Assembly (NCBI GenBank): GCA_011033025.1
Contig: WFMF01000099.1
Location: forward strand, 102,001 to 166,000
Reading direction: 5' to 3'
Origin: Beroe forskalii
Lineage: Eukaryota > Ctenophora > Nuda > Beroida > Beroidae
Length of the DNA stretch: 64,000 nucleotides
The translations under genes and the position numbers were made by a program. Below, in pieces: positions 36,786 to 47,425 of the stretch (the first letter of the stretch is position 1; each line of letters starts with the position of its first letter). Under the pieces are notes generated by a model, which made no database searches, was not told the origin of the DNA, and worked only from the letters and a program-made list of their open reading frames with translations.

Positions 36786-38780
36786 GGCCCCTTTTCAAGA
36801 CGGCTCTGGCAAAGCAAAGAAAAATAGTGCATCAGTACGTCAGTTTATACGTTTATGGCGCTGATAGAAGAATTATGGCAAAGTTATCACGTCATCAATT
36901 CATTAATCAAATCAATGCCATATTTTTGCCTTAGAATGCCATAATTTCAAAATATATTATGGCCTCACTAAGAAAATTATGGCATCATTAAGTGCTCCTC
37001 AATACCATTAGAAATATTTGGGCAGTGTTATGAAAATTATGGCATTGTAACATAAAATTATTGCAAATGATTGAAAGGAGCATCATTCCTTCCTCTTAAG
37101 AAAATTATGGCATTGTTAGAGATATTATTATGACGTTGTAGGAGTTGGATTGTGTGTGTTATGAAAATTATGGCATTGTAACCTGAAATTATTGCAAATG
37201 AGCGAAATGAACATCGTCTTTCCTCTTGTGAAAATTATGGCATTGTTAGAGATATTATGGCGTTATAGGAAGTAGATTGTGTATGTTATGAAAATTATGG
37301 CATTGTAACCTGAAATTATTGCAAATGAGCGGAATGAACATCGTTCTTTCCTCTTGTGAAAATTATGGCATTGTAAGAGATATTATGGCGTTTAAGGAAG
37401 TAGATTATGTATGTTATGAAAATTATGGCATTGTAACCTGAAATTATTGCATCGAGGCATTTAATAGAATGTAAAACACTCAATAGTGTACATCATGTGT
37501 TAATTAAGTTACACTCATACACTGGAATAAAATTCCGTGGTGTCTCGGTACTATGGAGAGACTGCTGTGTACACTTAGCTTTGAGGAGATGCTTCGAATG
37601 ATTTACTACATTATAATAATTATTCAAAATAAAATCAAATGGTGTCGACTCACGAAATAAATTGAAATGTGAACATCACAGTAAGTGTAATACGTGACTA
37701 CTGACTGGAACTTTCACATACCTAGAACCAGTTTCAGTTAATATATCAATGTTCTCATTTTGTGCTCATCGGGACGTGGAATGTTACATAATTTAAAAAT
37801 GCAACCCTTGTATGATCTTATTGTTGCCATCACAATTCGGATAATTTCAACTTTTACAGCTTTCCTTTGAAAAAATAGGATACTAATTGATATCGGTCCA
37901 GTATGCGTGAACATAGCTCTGCTCTCATGCCGTGATGTTGCAGTATGCAATAACGATATCAAAGTATCCTATTTTTTCAAAGGAAAGCTATGTTCATCAA
38001 TGCCCGCAACAATGATGATGAAACTTCCAGTCCTTGAGCACAAATGAGAACATTGATATATTAACTGAAACTGGTTCTAGGTATGAAATTATCCGAATCA
38101 GTAGTCAACAATTACACTTACTGTGACATGTTTTAAATTTCAATTTATTTCGTGAGTCGACATCATTTGATTTTATTTTGAATAATCATTATAATGTAGT
38201 AAATCATTCGAAGCATCTCCTCAAAGCTATGTACAGCAGTCTCTCCACAGTGTAAGACACCATGGGAATTTTTATTCCCAGTGTATGAGTGTAACTTAAT
38301 TAACACATGATGAACATTCTATTAAATGCCTCGATGCAATAATTTCAGGTTACAATGCCATAATTTTCATAACATACATAATCTACTTCCTATAACGCCA
38401 TAATATCTCTAACAATGCCATAATTTTCACAAGAGGAAAGAACGATGTTCATTTCGCTCATTTGCAATAATTTCAGGTTACAATGCCATAATTTTCATAA
38501 CACACACAATCTACTTCCTATAACGCCATAATATCTCTAACAATGCCATAATTTTCTTAAGAGGAAGGAATGATGCTCCTTTCAATCATTTGCAATAATT
38601 TTATGTTACAATGCCATAATTTTCATAACACTGCCCAAATATTTCTAATGGTATTGAGGAGCACTTGATGATGCCATATGGCATTGATTAATGAATTGAC
38701 GACGTGATAACTTTGCCATAATTCTTCTATCAGCGCCATAAACTGACGTACTGATGTCAGAGCCGTCTTGAAAAGGGGCC
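36786..38780. mobile_element. Foldback element, GGCCCCTTTTCAAGACGGCT ends
   Basis: The left end GGCCCCTTTTCAAGACGGCT is mirrored at 38761-38780, with TTA on both outer flanks (36783-36785, 38781-38783). The two arms, roughly 0.9 kb each, match almost end to end and meet near 37910, where AAAATAGGATACTAATTGAT faces ATCAAAGTATCCTATTTT. Each arm contains a direct repeat of TATGAAAATTATGGCATTG (three units on the left, two on the right). No ORF. The 3-bp TTA duplication would suit the PIF/Harbinger superfamily. Confidence 0.85.
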
Positions 38781-38879
38781 TTATAAAAGCCAGGCAAGCA
38801 ATCTATTACTTGATTATCACGCCGGACTAACTTCATTTCACTAGATAATCATGTCGGAATAAATTTAAAAAACCCCATA

Positions 38880-39163
38880 GGGGCCATCGATAAAGGACGT
38901 CCGCAAAATTTCGATCATTTTAGACCCCTCCCTCCCCCTTGTCCGCAAACGTCCGCATTTCAGAAACCCCTTTTGGGTCATCATTTCTGAGCCCGAAATT
39001 TCACAATTTTCTAGTGAAATTTTGGTCAAATCGACCAAAATTTCCATAAACTGCGGACGTCCGCATCTGGCCAAACACCCCCCTCCCCCTATGTCCGCAA
39101 ACGTCCGTATTGGCCAGACTCCCCCCTCCCCCCTCATTGCGGACGTCCTTTATGGATGGCCCC
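38880..39163. mobile_element. GGGGCCATCCATAAA MITE, copy 3
   Basis: Begins GGGGCCATCGATAAAGGACG and ends CGTCCTTTATGGATGGCCCC; flanked by ATA on both sides. The C-rich strand is plus here, so it is inverted relative to copy 1. Confidence 0.85.
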
Positions 39164-39536
39164 ATAGCTAGATTATCACTCCCAATGATGATCAGCTCAT
39201 CGCGACGAATAGAATGCAAGGAAAAGCTAAGCTTTATATTCTCCTACTGGTAAGATTTCCTGTTTTGGACGCCATTTTTGCTCTGAGGCCTCACATTGGC
39301 AATGTTGGACCTATGGACTCAAGACCACTGTCAAAATGTTGGTAGGTACACGCCCTGGCCATTCTGGCCAACTCATATCTCAAGTTTGTACCCCCTAAAG
39401 CAGATAAAATAATACAAGCGTTTGTTTTCAATGCATTAATCTATTAATTACGGTAAGAAAGTAAGGATTGCTCACAAACAATCATCTTATACCGCCATGC
39501 CATCAGTGAGATTCTTCTATTTCCTTCCTTAAGTCC

Positions 39537-40331
39537 TTAGCAAGATATTACTGGTTTGGCAGAAGTGATGTTGTCGTCAAGGCCATTCTCGGCTAATTCA
39601 CTCTGAGACACTGTTTGTCCCTCGCAGATTGCCATACTAATTCCCTCGTAATTTTTATCTCCATACACCATCCATGCACCACCAAGGGCTTTGATACTCG
39701 ATACTCTATCATTGAAGCCTTTTAGACCCATTCTCGGGACAGGTTCGATGATTTTCATGGTTGTTCCTTCTAGGTTGTCATTTACCGACAGTTGCAAAAT
39801 GCATGCGGTATTGTCATTTTCTACAGACGATATATTTTGGTACAAACCATATCCTTCCAACTCTTCGGCACCATAGGTTAATCCTTCACAAATGGTGACA
39901 CAATCTCCCTCGAAGTCCTTATGCAGATAAAGTTTCCAGTTACCATCCACTGCAGTCACAGACTCTACTTTATCGTTGATACCAAGTTCTGAGAACTTGC
40001 TTACATCTTCATCCAAATCCATACTTGTAGATCCGTAAGATACCGTTAACGTCCAGGCTGAAATCGGAAAACCAATTACTTATATTATGCTAAGTCGATG
40101 TTTCTTGCGACATGCCCTAAGCCCTATTGAAGTATATGGATTATGAGGCTATTGAGGGATTCAAAGAAAAATCTGTACGGTATACCTCCTTAGAGCTTAT
40201 TAAAAGGACGGATTATAATGTTAGGCCAAAATATTATAATTGAGTGAATGAGTGAATAGAATAATTGGTTACTGACCCTCCACCAGACTGATAGTCAGAG
40301 CTACTAGGAACCAACCATGAATCATCTTCAT
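39537..40331 (-). CDS. Secreted beta/gamma-crystallin-domain protein
   Basis: Two exons: 40331-40277 (donor GTCAGT) and 40057-39537 (acceptor TTTCCGATTTCAG). They join in frame to give 191 residues. Exon 1 is almost exactly a signal peptide (MKMIHGWFLVALTISLVEG). The rest is four Greek-key motifs forming two beta/gamma-crystallin domains: key 1 from residue ~20 (WTLTVSYGS), key 2 at ~58 (WKLYLHKDFEG...ICEG), key 3 at ~101 (CILQLSVNDNLEG), key 4 at ~147 (AWMVYGDKNYEG...ICEG). Keys 3 and 4 end in NDRVSS and DDNITS, which fit the calcium-binding consensus (N/D)(N/D)xx(S/T)S. Key 1 (NDKVES) and key 2 (YQNISS) are incomplete, so domain 2 is the better calcium site. The family is structural or calcium-binding; secretion excludes a lens-type cytosolic role. 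The acceptor TTTACAG 14 nt before the ATG suggests a further 5'-UTR intron. Confidence 0.9.
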
Positions 40332-40886
40332 GTTGCTAAATCTTTATCTGTAAACGGTCAAAAGTGATGAGATGGGTGATGAATTTGGGGTTTGTCCTGC
40401 AACAAAGGGGCTCAACTGTCAACTGCGCGTGTAATTTGAGAGCTGTTGCTCGTTAATGAAGAGAGAAAGTCAATTCTCTACCCGTTTCTCATTTTGTAAG
40501 CAAACCAAAGCAATTGCTTTGGTTTTCTGACAAAATTTATGAGACGTATGTGTGCAGACCGCTCGATTGACCAAGGCTCGATAAAGACGCACGGATAATT
40601 ACTTAATAACTGTTTTTCTCTCTTTGAAGAGATTGTAACGATGTTACAAAACGGAGCATCTGTTCCTCACGAGAAATATTTATGCAGAACAATAATTACA
40701 ACTTTACAAGGGTCGGAATTTGGGGAGTTCGAGAGTATATTTTTTCAATGTTACCCCGTTTTGATGAACACTCTCGGAACATACTGACTCGATAAGTCGA
40801 TAAACGACACCATGAACAATAACAGCATGGACTGACTAGTCAGTTACTGCACACTCCAAACCATAAGACCTTGTGGTCCGGCCTCT

Positions 40887-40895
40887 CTTTATATA
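40887..40895 (-). promoter_or_regulatory. TATA box, possible crystallin-gene promoter
   Basis: TATATAAAG on the minus strand, followed by GC-rich GAGAGGCCGGACC. About 560 bp upstream of the beta/gamma-crystallin ATG, a distance that fits if a 5'-UTR intron is removed. Confidence 0.35.
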
Positions 40896-41397
40896 CCTAA
40901 AACAAATACAAAGATATTCTTCGTCACAAAGAGTCTCATTTACTTCTAAGTTATGCCGAAGAAAGCACAAAAGGGTTATTTTTGGAATTTAATCCATCAA
41001 AAGACGTAAAGTGATAACTTTAGCAAATGGGCTTTTGTTCTTTACGTTCCAACTTCCAAAGGAATAAAAAATTTCTTAATTAGTAAATAAGTTCTTATGT
41101 CCTTTGTTTTGGCTTCAAATTGTGATCTAAATCTTTTCTGTATAATCACATACGTCACTATAGCAATGTCCTGACAAAATAATTCTTGACTTATAATATA
41201 TTGAAGCCCAAACAAAGATAGTTTTTTCACACCCCAACATATGTTATTTTCAATTTGTTGAAAAGTTATGAAACTCATCACGTGATCACCATGTGTTCTT
41301 CTGCTGAAAAAATTTTGAAATTATGCAGAAATTATCACGCATCCGCACGGAAATTTTACTATTCTACGTAATTTTACTCATTATTAAGGCCCCTTTT
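40896..41397. other. Intergenic DNA, nothing recognised
   Basis: AT-rich; no gene or clear repeat seen. Confidence 0.4.
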
Positions 41398-43203
41398 CAA
41401 GACGGCTCTGGCAAAGCAAAGAAAAATAGTGCATCAGTACGTCAGTTTATGGCGCTGATAGAAGAATTATGGCAAAGTTATCACGTCATCAATTCATTAA
41501 TCAAATCAATGCCATATTTTTGCCTTAGAATGCCATAATTTCAAAATATTATTGGCCTCAATAAGAAACATTAGATAAAGTGAATTTCACAAACCAATAA
41601 GTAGAAGTTCATGTTTTTATCCTGCCCAAATTTCTTCTCTCTCGAATTTCTCTCCCGAATTTCTCTCCCAAACATCTTCTTTGTTGCATCTAAAACCCGA
41701 TGTGTAAAATAACGTACACTGACTTACACACAAAACGCTTTTCTACACTCTAAGACAACATTTCAGGCTTCAGCACTTTTTTCGCAGCTTTAGTTGCATT
41801 TTTGACTCTCTTTGTGGTGTTTTTGACACTTTTTGGCGCGTTTTTGGCGCGTTTTTGACGCTTTTTGGCGCGTTTTTTAGCATTTTTTGACACGATTTGT
41901 CGCATTTTTGGACGCTTTTTATCGCGTTTTGACAATTTTTGTCGCATTTCTGGACGCTTTCATACACTCAAATAATAAGGCAGTGCCAGTGTCACAAAAG
42001 GGCATTCAAAAATTAAAAATATTTATGGCGGCACAAAATTTGAGCCCTTTATTTTACAAGCGATGAAATTATGACAGTGAAGGAAGCATTTACCTCTCGC
42101 CAAGAACCTCATTAATTTTATCAGCCAAGGAGGCGGCATACTTCTCATAAATGAAGATTAAATAGCTCCAACAATCTCAAGCTTTAAGCAAGATAATAGC
42201 ACCACTGCAGATATGGTGACTGGAGGTCCTGACGGGAACTGCAAATTCCCTGAGCAAACTGCAAAATTTCTCAGATTGCAGAGCAAATTTCATGGATGTT
42301 GCATCAAATCGAAAAATTTGCAGTTTTTTCGAGTGCCACAGCATTCAAGACAAAACTTTCAACAAAGCTATGGTCCAAACTGCAGTTTGTTTCTTCATCT
42401 TTACAAGAAAATCTGCTTTTTCAGGCTTTTCTGGTGTCTTTGATTTTGTTGTAGAAATAGTGGTTCCAATCAAGTGATTCCTGTTTGGAACCTCTGGCTC
42501 CTGGAGGCTGCGCCCCCAGACCCCCGCCTTAAATTCAGTACCAATATGTAAACTGAACAATGAAAGTTTTCTCTTGCAGAAATATCACTTCCACGCAATT
42601 TCTAAATGCTTTGAACCTCTGGCTTCTGGGGCTGCGCCCCAAGACCCCTGCCCTGTAGATAATGCCCAACTTGATGCTAGCTTTTGCGAACGAGGTGGCG
42701 CGAAGCGCCGCCGAGTGAGCTACAATGAAACCAAACTGCAAGAAATTTCTCGGGAACAGCAAAAAAATATTATCTACACCTATGGATAATAGAGTGCTGT
42801 GAGCTTTTTGTCTTTATAATGATCAAAATTATACTCTCAAATAAAGCTTTGTTCACCAATTCTTATAATAAAGTAATAACGTAATAAATGGCATTGGTGA
42901 TTCCTTAAAGCCTTTTTTAAATCAATTGAAAAGCAATAAAGTAATAATAGAATAGTATAACCTCGCCCCACTAGCTTACACACAATGCTACTTATTCTAG
43001 GGAATGCTGGGCGTAAATTAGAAAGAACAATGTTCATTTCGCTCATTTGCGCAATAATTTCAGGTTACAATGCCATAATTTTCATAACATACACAATCTA
43101 CTTCCTATAACGCCATAATATCTCTAACAATGCCATAAGTTTCTTAAGAGGAAGGAATGATGCCCTTTCAATCATTTGCAATAATTTTATGTTACAATGC
43201 CGT
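41398..43203. mobile_element. Rearranged copy of the 36.8-kb foldback element
   Basis: 41398-41570 repeats the left arm of the 36786-38780 element nearly base for base (GGCCCCTTTTCAAGACGGCT onward). 43021-43203 matches part of its right arm (TTCAGGTTACAATGCCATAA). The right tip is missing: the arm stops at 43203 where the next feature begins. The middle is unrelated: a GGCGCGTTTTTG-rich low-complexity stretch (41770-41950), and two copies of GAACCTCTGGCTCCTGG plus GGCTGCGCCCC at 42486-42530 and 42612-42652. Confidence 0.65.
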
Positions 43204-43207
43204 TATC

Positions 43208-44453
43208 ACTTATTTTTCCTGTTCCCAATCGCGTTTTGTTTTACAAAAGGCATTGAGAATAGGTTAGCAGAGATCGTATTTTGGGTTGTGTGTATACTAC
43301 CTTTACGCGTACTGTTAAATCTGAAATAGGTGGTGTGCTGCGCGCGACAAAGTTGGTCGTCGTCGTCGTCGTCATGTGCTCCATTTTCATGCATCCAACT
43401 GCTCCTTTATAATATCACTCGCGTCAGAGTAGCTTGGTGTAGTGGCATCCTTTGCATTGTGGGCTACAGCTAGCTAACTGGGCTGCTAGTAGGTATTTGA
43501 GTTCAATGCTCGGTAAATTCTTTTTTCAAAATTCTACAATTATTTAATCATCAAATCAAAACAATATCAATTTTCACGGAATCAATCAAATAATTGATTT
43601 GATTTCAATCACACAGTCATTTGGCTATGTTTAAGTAGCGGGCAATTCGGCCAATTTACAATGGGCGTATTTGTGCAATCAGTAACGAATGATCTAAAGA
43701 ATTGACTTGAGAAAAGTAAAACATGTTCGAGTTTGTCTCGGTTCGTGATTGATAATAATGATATATCTGAATCTTTATCTTGGTCAGTAATCATACTGTG
43801 TATCTCAATCTTGAAATTATCAAGGCGGGGCACAATAATATCGAACATTACAATGGTTTGATATCTGCAACACCACACAAAAGAAATGTAACGCGTAACG
43901 AAAATGTTGATCAAAGTTATGAAACTCTCAACAGCGCGCAACTAAACAAATCTTGAAAGAGTTCTATGAAATGGCGAGGCGCGGCAAAACATTTGGCACG
44001 TGAAACGAAATCGCCCACGTGATATTCAGATCTGCGCGCGTTAATTCAAATTTGTAGAAGGAAATGTACTATATCGCCCGTGCATAACAAGGAATATTTA
44101 ATGAAACTTATTCAATGATGTTAGTATTGTGATGTGAGTTGTGACTATCATGTGACACTTGAAGTTGATAGAAGAAGCGTTTTATCACGGAAAATTATTT
44201 AAGATAACTCTTATTTCTATTAAAGAAAACCTCTTTCTCTCAATTCTCGTCGGTGTACAAACGCGATTGTACCTTGATTTTGGAGGTCATATAAGTTTAT
44301 AGTCAACTCACCATGTCAGTAAATAAGACGGACAATGGTCGTAGATCAAATGACGGCGTGTTTTTGTACCAAGCCCCAGGGAACAGGAAATTAAGCGCCT
44401 GCATACGGGAAAAACGGGCTCAAGAAATACGCCGGCAGGCGCAATTCTTGTTA
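43208..44453 (+). repeat. ~1.24-kb segment also found inside the LTR element
   Basis: Matches 47426-48665 in the same orientation along its whole length, at very roughly 85-90% identity by eye with small indels. It opens with TTTCCTGTTCCCAATCGCG. It contains promoter-like text (TCGTCGTCGTCGTC, CTGCTCCTTTATAATATCAC, GCCCACGTGATATT). It ends just after a short ATG-initiated frame at 44315. This copy lies outside any recognised transposon. Confidence 0.85.
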
Positions 44454-44647
44454 TGATAATTCAATATGTTTTAACCCTAAAATTCAGGATGAAAGTGCTA
44501 AAGATGGAGCATTGGATATGGATGCATGTGTAATCCGAAGTCTTATCTTTAAAGGTGTATGAATGATGAATATATCACAAACATTTCAAAGTACTACATA
44601 CCTATTTTATACTTCATGGATCAGTACAGGAGGAGGAAGAGACCAAA
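44315..44647 (+). CDS. Possible 5' end of a host gene (low confidence)
   Basis: ATG at 44315 in a fair context (CTCACCATGTC) opens a 47-codon frame: MSVNKTDNGRRSNDG, then YQAPGNRKLSACIREK, then RAQEIRRQAQFLL. The basic helical end is protein-like. Two further splice-bounded blocks follow: 44488-44551 (acceptor AAAATTCAG, donor GTGTAT; DESAKDGALDMDACVIRS) and 44617-44658 (donor GTAAGT). I could not find a convincing donor for the first block; GTTATG is weak and would leave a 40-bp intron. I do not recognise the product. The homologous text inside the LTR element has lost the frame after nine codons. Confidence 0.3.
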
Positions 44648-44659
44648 CTGTGAATCATC

Positions 44660-45016
44660 AGCCTTACAGATGTAAGTTTCTCCCTTGTCAACTGTGATGA
44701 GAATCTCTAAATCAGGCGGCAAGAGAAAACAGAGAGGTTAGGAGCTTTTGAAAATCATGTGATTATTGTCGTCAGCTGAAAACGGATGGTGGTGGTGCTT
44801 ATAAATGATATGAGTGGTGTCAGGGGGTGGGAGGTGGGTGTGAGTGAGCAGGTGAGGGGATAGTCAAATACAATATCACTAAATAACAAGAACAAAATCT
44901 GGCGTCAGTAGTTAGGAAGAGGATTCCTGAGTCAGTAGATTGTGGGAAGGTTGCCCTAACCAGAACCCTGGTTTCGCGCACTGAGTGCATGGCACAGCAA
45001 GTGCTATACCAGGGCC
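44660..45016. other. Intergenic DNA, nothing recognised
   Basis: G-rich in 44780-44860; no gene seen. Confidence 0.4.
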
Positions 45017-45620
45017 CTATTTCTCACTAACAGTTGGTCGTTTTGACATGTCTATTTGACATGTCAAAACAACCATCCAGAGGGGACTGCACTTTGGAGC
45101 GCTGACTTTTCTGTTCATGGAAGGTTTCCTCATTAAGGTGGCAGCCTGTTCTGTCAGGTCGAGATGGGAGGGGGAGGGGAGGACCTTGAAGATGTGGATG
45201 TTGTTCCAGATGATGTTAGTGTGATGAGCAGGAGTGTGCTTCACTCTGTTGTGTTGTTCAGTCTGTAGCATCTCTCGTGTTCCTTCATTCTGTCAAGGAG
45301 GGGGTGGTAGGTCTGTCTGTTGAGGCAGCTGATATCGTAGATGGTGTTAGGGGCCTGGGCGGAGGGAGGAGTAGTCTTTGTCTTGGTGAGGAGGTTCTGG
45401 AGGGAGGTGTTGGAGGATAAGGTTATGTCGATGTTGTGTTGGTCGAGGATCTTCTTGATGGGTTTGGAGAGGGATGGATGGAAGGGAGGAAGGTCTTCAA
45501 GGAGGGTCGTGGTTGGATGTCTCTGTTGAAGAGAAATGAAAAGGAGAGGTTTCAGCTCACTGTACCCCTCACAGCTTACAACTGCAAAGCTGGACCACCT
45601 GAAACTCCGGAATTCCAAGT
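45017..45620 (-). pseudogene. Decayed Penelope-like retroelement C-terminus (GIY-YIG region)
   Basis: On the minus strand one frame reads KPIKKILDQHNIDITLSS, then LLTKTKTTPPSAQAPNTIYD, then LLDRMKEHERCYRLNNTTE. It ends at 45241, and the homologous text continues in another frame with HTNIIWNNIHIFKVLPSP and MNRKVSAPKCSPLW. In Penelope-like elements this is the stretch leading into and through the GIY-YIG endonuclease (NTIY.I.C...YIGQTGR....R..EH). Here the core GIY-YIG catalytic segment is missing between TIYDISC and LLDRMKEH, and at least one frameshift follows, so the fragment is dead. A small palindrome (GTTTTGACATGTC) sits at 45049-45081. Confidence 0.6.
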
Positions 45621-45764
45621 ATCACAGTTTAGAGAGGAAGTGGAGGAAGGAAATATATGATAGAATTCAAAAGAAGTGGAAGATTTATGGGATAGTAAAA
45701 TCTTGGTATCTTAAGTGACTAATGTTGGTAAAATAGAGAAGTATTGGTTTATTAAATTCACTTA

Positions 45765-45935
45765 GGGATTGTTCACATATTATTATTACGTAATCACCTA
45801 GAGGGGGGAGGGGGTTTCCGAATGATTACGTTACATGTTATTGTAACAAATACAACTACTGTAAACTTGATTACGAGGGGGAGGGGGGGGGGTGAAATTG
45901 GCCAAAAATTGATTACGTAATATGTGAACGATCCC
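45765..45935. mobile_element. Short MITE, GGGATTGTTCACATATTA ends
   Basis: Begins GGGATTGTTCACATATTA and ends TAATATGTGAACGATCCC, flanked by TTA on both sides. TTACGTAATCA is repeated inside each end. The start of a second copy runs off the window at 63966. Confidence 0.85.
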
Positions 45936-46439
45936 TTATGCTTAAATCTTTGGTGTTATAAGATGTTGAACTTGATTGCTTATAGCATTGACTGAGGGAG
46001 GCCCCATAGTGAAACACTGAAATGCAAAAATGGATTCAAATCAGATCTAATTTACACCACTTTTTTACTGCCAGTTTCAAGAATACAACATTGAAAATGA
46101 TTATATCATTTTAAATCTTCAGAAAGCTGCATATGGTGATAAGCACCCTCCCTCAAATTTGATTGTATAAAGTAGTGTCATAAAGTTTAAAGAAATAAAC
46201 TATTAACAAATGAATAAAATATGGGATAGGATTAAAATAGAAAGAATAGGGTAGGCATCTGCCTCCTTCAGCCCCTATTCACACTTAGAACCATGCAAGC
46301 TATAACAAAAGCTGCCCCTAGTGAAGAGAAGAAGAGGACCAATGGATGGATGTGTATTTGTGACATTTTACAATGCACATTTAATTTGATAAACATGAGA
46401 GTGGCTTGCATTCTGATCCAATTTTCCATCTTGAGAGAG
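45936..46439. other. Intergenic DNA, nothing recognised
   Basis: AT-rich, no gene or repeat identified. Confidence 0.4.
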
Positions 46440-46759
46440 GGGGCCATCCATAAAGGACGTCTGCAAAATTTCGGCCATTTCAGACCCCTCCCTCCCCCTT
46501 GTCCGCAAACATCCGCAATCCAGAAACCCCTCCCTCCCCCCGGACGTCCGCATTTTTCTTCAAAATCTTTCGGGTCATCATTTTTGGCCCCAAAATTTCA
46601 TGATTTTCTAGTGAAATAGCCGTCAAATCGCCCAAAATTTCCATGAATTGCGGACGTCCGCATTTGGCCAAACACCCCCCTCCCCCCTACATCCGCAAAC
46701 GTCTGCATTGGCCAGACTCCCCCTCCCCCTCATTGCGGACGTCCTTTATGGCTGGCCCC
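46440..46759. mobile_element. GGGGCCATCCATAAA MITE, copy 4
   Basis: Begins GGGGCCATCCATAAAGGACG and ends CGTCCTTTATGGCTGGCCCC. Same orientation as copy 3, and close to it in sequence (CCCCTCCCTCCCCCTTGTCC). It ends 114 bp before the LTR element. Confidence 0.85.
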
Positions 46760-46873
46760 AAGGCTTTCTCCTGAAATTCAGGGTTAAAACATATTCAAAT
46801 CATAAAGAAAAATTTCTCGTCAGTCTGAGCAGCTATTGTGTCAAATGTTGGTTTAAACAAGGGGTGTTTCTCA

Positions 46874-47340
46874 TGTGCTACTTCAACTCTTAGTACTATA
46901 TAACTATAGGGCTATAAGAACTGCGCTGCGTTATTTTTGCCTAAGTAACCCAAAGTAGGAGTATGGAAGTTCAGTAACAATAGAAAGACGTGGATATCAT
47001 GCTGGAATGTTAAATAAGAGAGGTGAAACGTACTACAAAACCGATATTAAGCACACTGTTTCAATCACGGTTTGCGGACCGGATCACTTGCTCGCTGGCC
47101 CATTTCCAGGAGCGATAAGAGATTTTTAGCGCAGGAACCCGGAATGAATCCCATGTCACGGGAATAATGCTTAGTGATCACTGGGTGCTGAATCGGTTCC
47201 GTGATTGGTGGTAGTCAACGGATACGACACCCCGTGATGCACCTCCGTGACTATGGGCTTCACTCCAAGATTCCTACGTTTCTTACCCTATTATCACCTC
47301 ATAAATGAGCCAGTAAACATTAAATCCGATGAGGCGTGCA
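46874..47340 (-). repeat. 3' LTR, 467 bp
   Basis: Identical in length to 60074-60540 at an exact offset of 13200, with three substitutions (near 47189, 47195 and 47233). Starts TGCACGCCTCATCGG and ends GTAGCACA in element sense. Confidence 0.95.
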
Positions 47341-47358
47341 ACTCGCCTCCTCTCCCAA
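47341..47358 (-). promoter_or_regulatory. Polypurine tract
   Basis: In element sense TTTGGGAGAGGAGGCGAGT directly abuts the LTR start TGCACG: a purine run in the standard place for priming plus-strand DNA synthesis. Confidence 0.8.
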
Positions 47359-47425
47359 ATACGACATGCAGATAGTTGTATAACTCTAGCGGCAATCAAT
47401 ATTTGTAGATAATCATTCAATTTTT

